64,000 nucleotides of DNA from Heterodera schachtii (taxonomy: Eukaryota; Nematoda; Chromadorea; Rhabditida; Heteroderidae), in assembly GCA_023374025.1 (NCBI GenBank), contig SIJG01000006.1, positions 3,173,691 to 3,237,690 of the forward strand, written 5' to 3'. Of this stretch, positions 44,654 through 56,102 are shown in pieces. Numbering within the stretch: position 1 is the stretch's first letter; every line of letters begins with the position of its first letter. The notes under the pieces are model-generated. The model made no database searches. It was not told the origin of the DNA and saw only the letters and a list, made by a program, of their open reading frames with translations. Both the position numbers and the translations under genes were made by a program.

Positions 44654-47102
44654 AATATATTATTATTAACAAAATTATGCATTTTTATCTTTGATAATTT
44701 AATTATCATATTTGACAAAAATACATTCATATTTCTTAAATTAATTTAAAGCATTCTCATTTTTATTAAATTTCATAAGAAAATGAATAACACATTTTTT
44801 ACGCAATCTTTAACTATTTATTAATATTCAGATAAATTATTACACTAAAGATCATTCGTACTAAGTTGGTTATAATTCTTTACTTTAATATTTTATGTTA
44901 GTAAAATTATTATAGTAATTATATAATTTATAATCTATCTATCTTTATTGAAAATGTTTGACATTGTTTTTCGATTTAAATAATATTTAATTAATTACAT
45001 CTATTATATCAATTATATACTTTAAAATTGTATTGATTCACTTGGTATGAAGAATGAATGTAAATGTTGTTTTATGTGTGCCATTTATACAAATATTGTT
45101 TAAATATTGGTATCATTAAATTAATATTCCATTACAAATCCATGTTTGTTATTTTTGGTAATATAATTAAAATGCATGTTAGATTGCTAAAATTATTTGA
45201 TTATGGTTGATTGAATAAATAATTATTATAAACTTTACTTTATAAACTATTTTTTTTAAATGTGTATGGGTGCTTGCGATTCTTCCGACAATGCACACAG
45301 CGTTTAATTATTATTTTTTAGTTTATAAGATTTTGATAAATTTTTAACAAGATATATAAATATTGGTTTAAATTAATAGTTTCTTATTAATTCGTTAATT
45401 ATTAATTAACTTTTTCTTTGTTCAAAGATATAAAATGAATGTTTTCAATATTATTTTGTTATATTTGATAAATATTATTAGAAAGAATGCTTATGATTTT
45501 TTCTTTCGAAATGTTATAAATTTATTGTTAAAATAATTTGTTTTAATTTACAAAATTTATATATATATTAAATAAAATATTAATATTTATAAAAAACATT
45601 ATATTAGTATATAATTTAATTCTTTTAATTCAAGGGAAACCAATTTTTTTTTGGCTGATGTAAATTAAAAAAAAATATGTAATAGTTGTATTACTTCATT
45701 TAAATGATTTTTTGAGTAAAATTAATTTTTAAAAATATTTAGGCCTTTATAATAATTTACTAATAATCTTTTAATATTGTCTAGTTATTAAATGTTCACA
45801 TCAAATCAATTGTTCATTAGTTTAATAAAGTTTATTAAACACCTGAAATGGATACAATTTTAATTTTCATGTATTATATGAATATAAATACTTTGTACTT
45901 TGATTTTATATTTTTTAATAAAAGTTCTGTATTCCTCTTGTTTTCAAAATAATTAAATAATACTAATTTATCATTTAATTGATTATTGTAAAATTTTTAC
46001 AAAAAATGAATGGGCACAACATCCAATACAAAAACAAATTATTAAAATGAAGCGAAAATTATGAAAGTTGTTTTTATTTTTTCATTTTAGTCACCCCAGG
46101 ATTGCCCAGAATTAATTTTGACTTAACATGCTTTTATGTTATTTTTAAATTTTTTTTTATTTATTTTGTTCAAATTTAAGTTTTTGCAGCTTTTGTTACA
46201 TTATGCTATGTGCTTAAAATTCACTCTTTCTTTAGATTCTTTGAATTTTTTTTATACGAATATAAATAATCATATAAAAGTTATGTAAAAAAATAATAGA
46301 ACGCTGAAAATCCCAACATCATTTTTAAAGCAAGGAAAGTTATTATTGGAAATTTAATTGGAAAGAAATACATAAAAATCACTTAAGGTCGTATTAATTT
46401 ACGAATAGCTTTTGACCGGATTAGGTAAAATAAAATAAAAATCAATTACATTTCGTTTCTTTTTATCTCAAACTAAATATGAAAAACATTAAACATTTTT
46501 ATATTTTATTAAAAATAAAATAAACTATAATTAAAGTTGTTGACGCAATAAAATAACTAAGTATATATAATATAATTGAAAACCAATAAAAACAAGGCAA
46601 TGTTTTTTAATTTCCATGAATTTTCACAAAGAACAGGCACAAAAGCAAATAAATGCACAAATCAATTTGTAAACAAAAAATAGTTACAAAAATTTGAGAT
46701 TAAATAAAAGCAAAAAATAAAACCACAGTGACAATTAAATATAAATAAAATAGTATATTCAGAGTGGGTTTAAGAAGAGGATGGCTTATGAAGAATCTAA
46801 AATGGCGTTATGAAGACATGGATGTGTGAATAAATAATTCGAATAATTCGACTTTATGAAAATTACTCATTAAAAAATTATTTATGTAAAAAAATGACAT
46901 TACTTACATGAATAGTATTATAATAATTTTAATTTTTGATAAACTATTAATTAAAGTTTTAATTCGTTGTTAAAATGATAGCTTCCTCACACGATGCAGA
47001 ACTCAAATGGCAAAAAATAAATTGTAAATGCATAAAATACACAGAAATTTAAAGATTAATATTTTCAAATTTTCAAATGATTATAAATAACGATTTGATT
47101 AT

Positions 47103-47234
47103 ATGAAAAAAAATAAAATAAACAATAACTCAATTAAAAAACTTAAAGGACTAACTAAGAGAGCTAAAATTATTGATTTAATGAAATGTTCAGTCCATAG
47201 GAACATGCCTTTGCAAAGAACCAGTAAAAAATAA
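47103..47234 (+). CDS. Small basic ORF, 43 aa
   Basis: An ATG frame reads MKKNKINNSIKKLKGLTKRA, then KIIDLMKCSVHRNMPLQRTS and KK. It is Lys/Arg-rich. On minus, TACTGGTTCTTTGCAAAG could be an acceptor for ACSYGLNISLNQ and stop, which the A-rich block would favour. The strand is unresolved. Confidence 0.2.
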   Translation: MKKNKINNNSIKKLKGLTKRAKIIDLMKCSVHRNMPLQRTSKK

Positions 47235-48280
47235 AAATTCAGTTAAAAAGTTGTGACCAAAATGAAAGCATTTTTAAAATTTTAGTAAGTTAATTGATAA
47301 TCTTTATAATTCCATTGCTAATAATATTTAATAATAACAGAATAATGGAATATTTACCCACTCATGTGTGTTTACATAATGAAAAAACATATATATATAT
47401 ATATATTTTAGAAATTTAATTATTTTTATCATAATTCACAAAACTCTCAAAAAACATCATTGAAAATAAAAACAAATTTATAGTTAGATAATGTGAATTA
47501 TAAACTGGAAAAATCAAACAAATTATTTTTTTAAATGATTCAATTTGTCCAATTAAAAATACTGAATATTTATTTTAAAAATATAAAATTAATGAACAAT
47601 GCAAAAAACAATTAGAGTTAACTTACAAATAAATTAATGCATTTAAAACGAATTGTCAAGGGCAGAAACGAACCGGAACTGAAGGAAACATACATTAGAT
47701 ACTTTTGAGTACTAATTAAAAAAAGGATATAAAATCAACCAAATCCACTTAATCTATTCATATTTTTAACTTATATAAAGATAATTAATAAATAATCGCA
47801 GAAATATATTAAAGAACAAAATTCAACCAACAACGATAATTTAGATATATAAAAAAATAATAAATCAATTCATTTTCATAATTCATCAAATATACTATAA
47901 ATTTAATTAAAATTAATAAATTAATTAAAATTAAAGCATAACAACCATAAAAAAGCTAATGAATTATTTTTCTTTAAAAAATGAAAGAAAAAAATTCACT
48001 TAAGTCACAAATTCCAAGTGAAGGGCCACAATAAGCGAGAGAATAAAAAAAATAAACTTATACTTAAAATAGAAAAAAATCAAATAGTCTAATAATTAAT
48101 TTAATAGAAGATCGTTATAATTTCTACCAAAAACTATATTTATATTTTTAAGATAAAAAATTTATGTTTTCGCCAAGAAATGAGAAAAAAGCTTAAAATC
48201 ATCTAAAACTGTATTAATTGGTAGAAAGTAAAAATATAATGTTTTTGAATAATAAAGATTAAATTTTAAAAATTTAAATA

Positions 48281-48470
48281 GGCAAATGGCATTGGTCGAT
48301 TTTGCTGCCGAACTCTTTGACTCCGAGGTAAAAAAGGTGCCTCGAATGCTAATTGATAAAGATCACTGGCTCAAAATGCTCAATTGATGAGATAGCACTG
48401 ATCGCTGAATGAGAGAGGCGGAATAATGTGGAGCAAAATGCTCAAAATGTCAAAACCAAAATATGAATAG
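48281..48470. CDS. GC-elevated coding island, strand ambiguous
   Basis: On plus, ATG 48286 opens MALVDFAAELFDSEVKKVPR, then MLIDKDHWLKMLN and TGA at 48387. A decayed continuation DEIALIAE...ERRNNVEQNAQNVKT follows in another frame. On minus, excellent acceptors (CCGCCTCTCTCATTCAG; GATCTTTATCAATTAG) precede ISAISSIEHFEPVIFIN and frames such as TSESKSSAAKSTNAICLFKF. It is almost certainly coding or recently coding. The plus reading is the more protein-like; the splice sites and skew favour minus. Confidence 0.35.
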
Positions 48471-48849
48471 CCTAGAGAAAAAATTGTCTAATTACAAAAT
48501 AGTTTTAAAATAATTTATAATTTGCTATTATAATAAAGGCAAAATAAATTTTTGCTTGAAAAAATAAATTTTTATATAGTAAAACGAATTTATGTAAAAT
48601 ATATAAACCATTTTAATGTAAATTTTAAATGTAATAGAATTTACTAAACGGTAAATGAAAAGTTAATGATTACAAATTTATCGAATATAATGAAAACTTT
48701 CATAAATATAAAAAATTAAATTAGAAAACCAAAATTTTCCAATTAAATGTCTACATGCTTAAATGACACAAAAACTATTAATAAAATCTTTAGGAAAAAC
48801 AATTAATTTTTATACAAAGAAAATCATTTAAACCGAAGTAATAAATCAT

Positions 48850-48925
48850 CTAAAATGGGCTATTTGGATTGAGCAGTGTAGAGCATAGATCTCGATAAAA
48901 TACATTCATGTTGTCACTGGCAGTG
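48850..48925 (-). CDS. Candidate terminal exon, 24 codons
   Basis: On minus, TTTATCACTGATTCTAG is followed by one base and TASDNMNVFYRDLCSTLLNP, then NSPF and TAG. RNY codons and GC of about 43%. The orientation fits the block. On plus the frame carries an internal TAA. It is unidentified. Confidence 0.38.
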
Positions 48926-49446
48926 CTAGAATCAGTGATAAATTATCTTTTGTATTCAAGCTTTGTTCTGTTTCGTTTAGTCAAAATAATTTAATAAAAT
49001 AATGTATATTTAAATTGGATTATCATTTAAAAATTTTATCGAAATTTTCAAAATAATAATAATCTAATGCTAAACAAATAAATTAATAATCACAAATTAA
49101 GCTAAAATTAATGAAAATAATCAGAAAGAGGAAAAAAATAAGCGTTAAAATTAACAATAAGTTTTAAACTTAGAGTGAAAATGCAAAAGAGAAATTTTGT
49201 GACCAAGAATATTTTAAAAATAATGCACTAATACATTATTTGTGAAATAAATTACAATTAAAATTTAATTTTAATTAAAAAAAATAATAACACGTATTAG
49301 GAATATTTATTTTGAATTATTTTTTAAAAGTATAATGCAGCAGAGTCGTGATAATTAAATACAAAAATCATTTACTATATTCCTAAAACATACAAAATTA
49401 AATGAATTGTTATAAAATAAAAAATAATTTTAATTTTACATTATTT

Positions 49447-49608
49447 CTATAGTCTAATTATATCAAAAAAGCAATCAATTGGCACCTCCATCTGGGCTGA
49501 CAGACATAGTATCATCACATGCCGTGGTTGAATGTCAAGTGTAAATAACGAAGCAAAAATAAAGAAAATTACATATGCGATCAATTTCGAAATAATTTGA
49601 AATTTGAT
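49447..49608 (-). CDS. Coding-like ORF, 53 codons, membrane-type
   Basis: A minus frame without ATG reads ISKLIAYVIFFIFASLFTLD, then IQPRHVMILCLSAQMEVPID and CFFDIIRL to TAG. A hydrophobic helix is followed by a mixed polar segment whose codons are GC-elevated (49480-49545). No strong acceptor lies upstream. The plus strand also reads QLAPPSGLTDIVSSHAVVEC. Minus gives the longer product and agrees with the block skew. Confidence 0.33.
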   Translation of the reverse strand: MKFQIISKLIAYVIFFIFASLFTLDIQPRHVMILCLSAQMEVPIDCFFDIIRL

Positions 49609-50012
49609 TTAAATTTGTAAAAAATAATATAATACTAAAATTATTACATTTAATAAATCCAAATTACAATAGAAAATAATGCAATATAAATTAACTCATC
49701 AAATAATTCATTTCTATGAAAAATCTTCTAATAAGTAATCAATTAAAAATAAAACAATCAACATAATTAATAAAAACTTAATTTTAAACAATAAAAAAAA
49801 ATATTTTGTCTATAAAACGTTATTTTAACCAAAAATAAATAAATAATTTACCATTATAAAAAATGAGTAAAGCTAATAAAATGCTTATCAACTGAAGGCA
49901 ATTAATTATAATAAATGTAAATAAAAAAAATATATATCAAAATAAATAAATTCCAGGTTCAACAATAATTTTATTATTTTAATACAAAACCTAAAATTTA
50001 GAAAATGGAATT

Positions 50013-50775
50013 TAGACAAACTTCATCGAGCTTGAATAAAATAATATATTAATACAAAATCAAAAAAATATATATTATAATATTTAAAAATTTTAATAAA
50101 TTATAATCATTTTTTTAAAAATAACTATTCTCGACATAATTACAATTAATAAATAATACTCAATTTTATGGACAATGTGCAGGCTTAAAATGAAAAAAAT
50201 ATAAAGATTAAATCATAAATTAGGTTGGCATTTTTACAAAGTGTAGAGAAAAAAACAAATATAGATAAAAATATAGGAGGTAATATGGCAAAATCACCAA
50301 AAATGGATTCTGCAAAGAGTAACAATAGGTCATGTTAATCCGGGATACGGCATTAAAAAATGGAATTTAGATACAATTTTAGGCACATATTTTTTAACGG
50401 TGCAGTTGCCTTTCTTAAAATATGCCTATTTACCTTAAAATTTCAGTAAATTTCATTGAGTTTCAAAAAAATTTTGGACAAAAAATTCTTATTGAAGATT
50501 TTTTAAAATTTATTCTTTTATATTTAATACTTCTAAATTAAGGTTTTATTTTTTATCAAATAATTATTAAAAAAATTGTTTATAAAGTAATAACAAAAAG
50601 CAAAACAAAAAGTCATAAATAAATGTATTTAAAAGTTATACTATAATTTTAATAATTATTTTGAAATTGTTACCTTAGCTTATCACAAAACTTATAATTA
50701 GCAAAATGATCAAACACACGAAAAACCAACTTTTGACAGATTCAAACCGGCTACTTTTTTCTCATTTTACAAGGA
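50013..50775 (+). repeat. Dispersed direct repeat, copy 1 (763 bp)
   Basis: The sequence from TAGACAAACTTCATCGAGCT to TTTTACAAGGA recurs at 51905-52668 with only a handful of differences. It includes a short ATG frame (50285-50338, MAKSPKMDSAKSNNRSC) kept in both copies. The ends are not TG...CA and no inverted termini are seen, so it is neither an obvious LTR nor a TIR element. Confidence 0.85.
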
Positions 50776-51904
50776 GTACTTTACAAAAATGCTCTCATAA
50801 CATTTTCTCAAATATATCTTAAAATTATGATCAAAAACCACTTTTTAAAACTGGACCCAATATTGACAGATTCCAACAACATCGTAGTTTTTTTAATTTT
50901 TATCTTTTAAATTATTATTTTATTTTTATTTCCACTCTTTCGTAAAAATTAATTATCAATTAATATAGACAATTTTATTGATTTAATATAACTTTATTAT
51001 AGTATGGAATTCACTCAAAAGAATGTAACGCTAAAATATTTTTTTATTTTTAGTCACTGTGTTACATTGCAAAAAACTTATTTTCTATACAAAAAATATT
51101 CGATTTGAATTGATCTCTAATGACAATTATCATCTTCGTTTTTTTTATAATTTTTTATTCCATTATAATTAATATTAAGATAAAAAATTGTATTAATCTA
51201 ACTGTTTTGATAAATCATACATTAAAATTTCTAAATAAAATATTAATACTTTTTTGTGATATAATTATTTTATTATTGAATGTTTTGAAGAATAAATTAC
51301 AATCTCGCAATCATCAGAGTTTTCAAATCGCTGTGAAATTTCTTGAAGTAATAATTAAAAAAATTTAGCTTGCTTTTGAACAAGTGTTTCTTTGAAATTG
51401 ATATTAAATAATTAAATTCATCATAAATTAAAAGATAATTCAATAACTTTTTACTTGAGTTTAAGACGGCTAGTTTTAATTTATTTTATGACTAATTTTA
51501 CAAGTTTTGTTTAATTAATTGGTTTATGCATTTTAAGAATTTGATTACTAAATGTTAGAAATATAAAATACTCTGTTTTATAGTATTTCTATTATTATAA
51601 GCCAAATTTATTTTCTTATTCGGCATGATGAAATATTAGATTTTACTGTATGTTTTTAGAGAGTAAGAAACATATTTTCTCAAATTTATCATTTTTAAAA
51701 ATTAATTTCTCTTGAGACCGTGCCACCATCTTGAAGTTGAATTAAAAAATTCTTTAATATAAATGTATTTGTAAAATTAAAGTAACAAATTTAAATTGTG
51801 CAATGTATAAGCATTTGAAAAAAGACTAAATAAAATTGGAATAAAACCGCAATTTATTGGCATTATCATTTGAATTTTAAAGATTGCCCGATTCACATTT
51901 TTAC
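50776..51904. other. T-rich spacer between direct repeats
   Basis: Unrelated to the repeats. The 82-codon plus frame at 51120-51368 is hydrophobic, then RNHQSFQIAVKFLEVIIKKI. It is long for this composition but lacks splice support. At 51718-51770 a plus reading RPCHHLEVELKNSLI, then stop, follows TTTCTCTTGAG. Both are weak. Confidence 0.35.
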
Positions 51905-52668
51905 TAGACAAATTTCATCGAGCTTGAATAAAATAATATATTAATACAAAATCAAAAAAATATATACTATAATATTTAAAAATTATAATAAATTATAATC
52001 ATTTTTCTAAAAATAACTATTCCCGACATAATTACAATTAATAAATAATACTCAATTTTATTGGACAATGTGCAGTGTTAAAATGAAAAAAATATAAAGA
52101 TTAAATCATAAATTAGGTTGGCATTTTTACAAAGTGTAGAGAAAAAAACAAATATAGATAAAAATATAGGAGGTAATATGGCAAAATCACCAAAAATGGA
52201 TTCTGCAAAGAGTAACAATAGGTCATGTTAATCCGGGATACGGCATTAAAAAATGGAATTTAGATACAATTTTAGGCACATATTTTTTAACGGTGCAGTT
52301 GCCTTTCTTAAAATATGCCTATTTACCTTAAAATTTCAGTAAATTTCATTGAGTTTCAAAAAAATTTTGGACAAAAAATTCTTATTGAAGATTTTTTAAA
52401 ATTTATTCTTTTATATTTAATACTTCTAAATTAAGGTTTTATTTTTTATCAAATAATTATTAAAAAAATTGTTTATAAAGTAATAACAAAAAGCAAAACA
52501 AAAAGTCATAAATAAATGTATTTAAAAGTTATACTATAATTTTAATAATTATTTTGAAATTGTTACCTTAGCTTATCACAAAACTTATAATTAGCAAAAT
52601 GATCAAACACACGAAAAACCAACTTTTGACAGATTCAAACCGGCTACTTTTTTCTCATTTTACAAGGA
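51905..52668 (+). repeat. Dispersed direct repeat, copy 2 (764 bp)
   Basis: This is the second copy of 50013-50775, offset 1,892 bp. Differences are single bases plus one-base indels. Divergence is low enough to imply a recent duplication or transposition. Confidence 0.85.
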
Positions 52669-53447
52669 ATATTTATAATCAACAATAAAAATTATTAATA
52701 TTTTATTAATTAATCCAGGGTTTTTAGTTATGAAAAAGATTAGTATTATTTCTTTTCAATAATATTTATTATTTATTTTTCATTTTTTTATCGATCAGAG
52801 TTATCAGAATTTCTCTAATAGCCAGATATATTTTATCCAAAGATATTAGGTATTTATTATTTAAATTTTATTAATATTTGTTTTTTTTCTTACGATATTA
52901 AATGTTCAAAAGAGCATTTAAAAACAAAATTTATATATAGATATCAAATAAATAAAAAAGGCAACAAATTACAATTATAATAAAAATATTAGTGAGCGGA
53001 AAGGTACAACCATAATAAACGTAAAAATTGTCTATATTTTCAGCTAATTTTTATTTGACTTTCCGTTTTTCGGCAAATGATCGAGACCAGTCAGTATAAA
53101 TGCTGCTGCGTTTCCGGCGTGGATAGGGAATAAAAAAGTTAATATATATATATTATTTGTACTTTTTATTTAGTTTATTTTTAATTTTTTGTAAATCATT
53201 AATTTTATTTGGTTAGTAAATTTAACAACTATTAAAATATTTGAATAATCATTTAGAAATATTTTGGTAAATAATAATTATACTAAAAATTTAGATAAAT
53301 TATGTTCTTTTAAAGAATAATAATGGTAATATAAAAAAGAATGATGCAAAGATGTTTGAATAAACTTCTTGTAAATTTTTTATTTGAATTAACATTTTGT
53401 AAATTTTGCATTTTTTTTATTTATTTATGCCTCTACTATTTTTATAG
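52669..53447. other. T-rich stretch with one GC patch
   Basis: A GC patch at 53040-53135 reads, on plus, SRPVSINAAAFPAWIGNKKV after a TGA and runs open to 53180. It also contains TATAAATG (53096). It could be an exon of the gene ending at 53545, but phases do not obviously match. Confidence 0.35.
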
Positions 53448-53545
53448 TTTATCGAGAAGGAGTGCAGTTAAAGTACAAAATGAAGGAATATAACCCTAAA
53501 ATGAGTGGAAAGCTCAGTTGTTCTTTGTACATCTCAAAATGTTAA
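53448..53545 (+). CDS. Candidate terminal exon, 31 codons
   Basis: A textbook acceptor (GCCTCTACTATTTTTATAG) is followed by two bases and YREGVQLKYKMKEYNPKMSG, then KLSCSLYISKC and TAA. GC is about 38% and codons are RNY throughout. It is the best-supported exon candidate in the window by splice context. Function is unknown. Confidence 0.45.
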
Positions 53546-53954
53546 CACTTAGATAAATTAGAAATTATAAGCTTAAATTTATTAATTTATTAAAAAAAAT
53601 ATAATATGCATGTGCATAAAATGTTAAAAAATACCTTCGGAAAAGTTATCTGTTCTTTTTATTTTTTAAATCTACCAATGTTTTTATTTTAATTAAATTT
53701 TTTTTATTTATGATTTTAAAGATAAGTTTTATTTATTAACTTAACCCAAGTTTCTGAACTGTGTAGGGTCTTTTTATATTAATGTAATAATTTATAATAA
53801 TATGAGAAATAATTTATAAAATTTTAATAAAAAGACAAATGGGTTAAAATAATATAAAATATATTATCTAAAAAGAAATTCTTAATTCATAAACAAAAAA
53901 AATTTGATTATAACCAATTAAAATAAAGTTACTTGATATATAGTTGAGTTTTAT

Positions 53955-54149
53955 TTAATAATACAAAATGTAATAATACAAATAAAAATTATTAAATGTA
54001 TAAAATTTCTCAAGTATACAATACTCATTAAAATAAACTCCACTGGCAATATCAATACTGTCTTTATAAAACTGAAGAAAACAAAATGCACTTTGGTCAT
54101 GAAAGGATTTCAAAAATATCATATTAAATTGTATAAAACTTGAATGCAT
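53955..54149 (-). CDS. Small ORF, 64 aa, unidentified
   Basis: An ATG frame on minus reads MHSSFIQFNMIFLKSFHDQS, then AFCFLQFYKDSIDIASGVYF and NEYCILEKF, fading into Tyr/Leu-rich AT-driven sequence. An in-frame acceptor GTTTTCTTCAG precedes FYKDSIDIASG, so the coding part may start there. It lies in a short A-rich pocket (53.8-54.15 kb), which agrees with minus. Confidence 0.33.
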   Translation of the reverse strand: MHSSFIQFNMIFLKSFHDQSAFCFLQFYKDSIDIASGVYFNEYCILEKFYTFNNFYLYYYILYY

Positions 54150-54477
54150 AAAAAAAATGTGTCATAGGCATGAAACTGTCAATTTCTATGATAGAAATGA
54201 CTTAACCCAATAAATAATTTTCACGTTTTTGGGGTTGAAAAGCTTTTTTACATTTATAAATGAAATTGTTTAATTAAAAATGAATATTTAGTTGTTTTTT
54301 GTTTACACTCATTTGTTTCAAATAATTGTTAATTTTTTAATATTTGCTAATATTTTAAATATGTTTTTAATTTAAATTTCATAATACCATTTATTGTATT
54401 TGATATATAAATTGCGGCATAGATTACTTCTATTAAATTTGTATAATTTTAATTATAGCTACTATTTATATTCATAA

Positions 54478-54564
54478 ATGTTAATTAAGAAGCTTTCACG
54501 ACCTCGACGTAGTTCGTTTTTCATTGTGTGCTTAATACTTAATAAGGTCCGTCAAATTAAGTAG
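54478..54564 (+). CDS. Candidate first exon, signal-anchor-like N-terminus
   Basis: ATG opens MLIKKLSRPRRSSFFIVCLI, then LNK and a donor-like AAG|GTCCGT; unspliced it runs VRQIK to TAG. A basic start followed by a hydrophobic run resembles a signal peptide or anchor. GC is raised at 54485-54530. No family was recognised. Confidence 0.33.
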   Translation: MLIKKLSRPRRSSFFIVCLILNKVRQIK

Positions 54565-54861
54565 AATAAAATGCCTTATTATGAAAATTTATTTTTTTGT
54601 TTTATAAAAACAATTAATTTTTAATCATGTCTTATGAATATCATTTTCAATTAAAATATATATAATTAATTAATTATTATACACTTATAAAGTTTCTTTT
54701 CATAAAATTTTGATTATTGGTAAGTTGAGGAGATTCTTTTGTTTGTCTATTGTTTCATAATTTCATCTTTTATATATTTCTATAAAAAATTATAAAAAAT
54801 CACATTAATCATTGAATTAACTTTAAAAAATAATGATTATTTTTTCATATTAAAATCAATC

Positions 54862-54945
54862 ATGGCCTCATGCGGATTAGGAGAATTGGTAATTTATCCA
54901 AAGTATTTTACCGGACTTAAATTGTATAGTATGGTAATTATATAA
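54862..54945 (+). CDS. Candidate exon (MASCGLGELVIYPKYFTGLK)
   Basis: ATG opens MASCGLGELVIYPKYFTGLK, then LYSM before a donor ATG|GTAATT (54934). A second donor option is TTG|GTAATT after GEL. GC falls sharply after the donor. It is unidentified. It lies 300 bp downstream of the exon at 54478. Confidence 0.35.
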   Translation: MASCGLGELVIYPKYFTGLKLYSMVII

Positions 54946-55145
54946 TTATAACAAACATGAAAAATTGTTTAATTCATTTCTTCCACTTACTTTTTTTATA
55001 AATAAAATTTTATTTCATAATTGGCTTTAATTCTTTTAATTTTATTTTTCTCAAGTTACTCAAGTCCTAAATAATCACCAAACATAGAAACCAAAAGTTA
55101 TATTTTTTGTAAATTATATTGTGTTTTTTTATTTTAAAATACTGA

Positions 55146-55355
55146 GGATCTACTCTACATAAATTAAAGAAAGGGCGCGTGTATCTGTTTTTAACTATGC
55201 AAAATTAACTTATATTTAATTATAATATATCGGTTAAATTCAATGTAGATAATTACTATTTAATTCTTGAGCAATCTCAATTGACATTTCGATTTGGTGG
55301 AGTATTGAAAGGCTCTTTTAAACGATTTTCTAAATTCATTTTTCTTCCTATTTAA
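55146..55355 (+). pseudogene. Coding-like frame with one internal stop
   Basis: One plus frame runs GSTLHKLKKGRVYLFLTMQN, TAA (55206-55208), LIFNYNISVKFNVDNYYLIL, EQSQLTFRFGGVLKGSFKRF, SKFIFLPI and TAA. An acceptor-like TTTTAAAATACTGAG precedes it. The stretch after the stop (49 codons) is open alone. A donor GGA|GTATTG and an acceptor TTCAATGTAG offer spliced alternatives. It is either a decayed gene or two exons whose intron happens to be nearly open. Confidence 0.28.
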
Positions 55356-56102
55356 AGTAGTTCATGAAAAGATAATTTGATTTTTATTTAATTTTTTCTT
55401 TAATATTGAGTTTAATGAATGTAAATATTCATTTAAACTTTAGTATATTTAGCAATAACTTTGGCAATTTTTAATTTAATTTTTCAACTTTTAATAGTAC
55501 AAAAATTGCTTTTTGTCTAATTAATTATTAATATTATTTTTTGAGATTTGTTTCTTTAGTGAACATAAAAATCACTTAAATCGGTTTTATGAGTGTCCTT
55601 CATCATAATTCAAAGCATATAAAATGAACAAAATATAAATTTTATTTTTATCACAAAATGTTTAATTTTATTTTTTTGGTGAAATGTTTATTTTTTTAGT
55701 TTATTATGGTATTTTTACAAAAAATTTTATGTGGATTTTCACAACTTTAAAACATGTTGTAAAAAATTTAATTGGATTTCGTCGTTTCTGCATATGAATT
55801 ATTAATTTTTAGTTTATTAAATATTCTTTAATTCTAAGTTTCATTTTTTATTTATTTTGATATTTTTTAATGTTTATTTCTTTTCATTATTTTTTTTGTT
55901 AATATTTAATTGTTTTAATTTGTTAGAACTTTTAAAAAATTATTTTTATCTTGATACATTAAAATTTAAAATAATCATTAAATAATATTCCTTAATGTCG
56001 TTAAAATTGGTGTGTTTTTTGTAATAGTAAGTGCTAAAATAATAGATTAATTCATATGATTATAAAAATTAATTTAAAAGAATCTCTCTTAATAAATAGT
56101 TT

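Larger units (their letters stand above)
39201..46250. other. T-rich block with plus-strand exon candidates
   Basis: This is one of the longest and clearest T-rich blocks, bounded by sharp switches to A-rich DNA near 39.2 and 46.25 kb. A short A-leaning stretch lies at 40.4-40.8 kb. Six plus islands are listed separately. Another at 45259-45310 is open in all three plus frames (for example MCMGACDSSDNAHSV). (TA)n tracts lie at 41908-41926 and 43706-43733. Confidence 0.55.
46251..49980. other. A-rich block
   Basis: A-rich on the given strand. It contains the split copy of the 32.7-kb repeat (46255-46405 and 46868-47030) and several islands listed separately. A further island at about 46762-46842 reads FRVGLRRGWLMKNLKWRYED on plus. 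On minus it reads FFISHPLLKPTLNILF after acceptor CGCCATTTTAG. (TA)n lies at 47389-47408. Confidence 0.5.

Noticed and set aside
44536..44730. 64-codon minus frame
   Set aside because: It is a shadow of the splice-flanked plus exon at 44582-44653 in a T-rich block.
50013..52668. LTR retrotransposon with 763-bp LTRs
   Set aside because: The ends are not TG...CA, there is no primer-binding site or polypurine tract, and the 1.1-kb interior has no gag or pol motif.
4401..55355. Ciliate-type code with TAA as Gln, suggested by single in-frame TAAs in two islands
   Set aside because: The 211-codon transposase frame and the 74-codon exon at 6102 use only CAA/CAG for Gln and contain no TAA or TAG.
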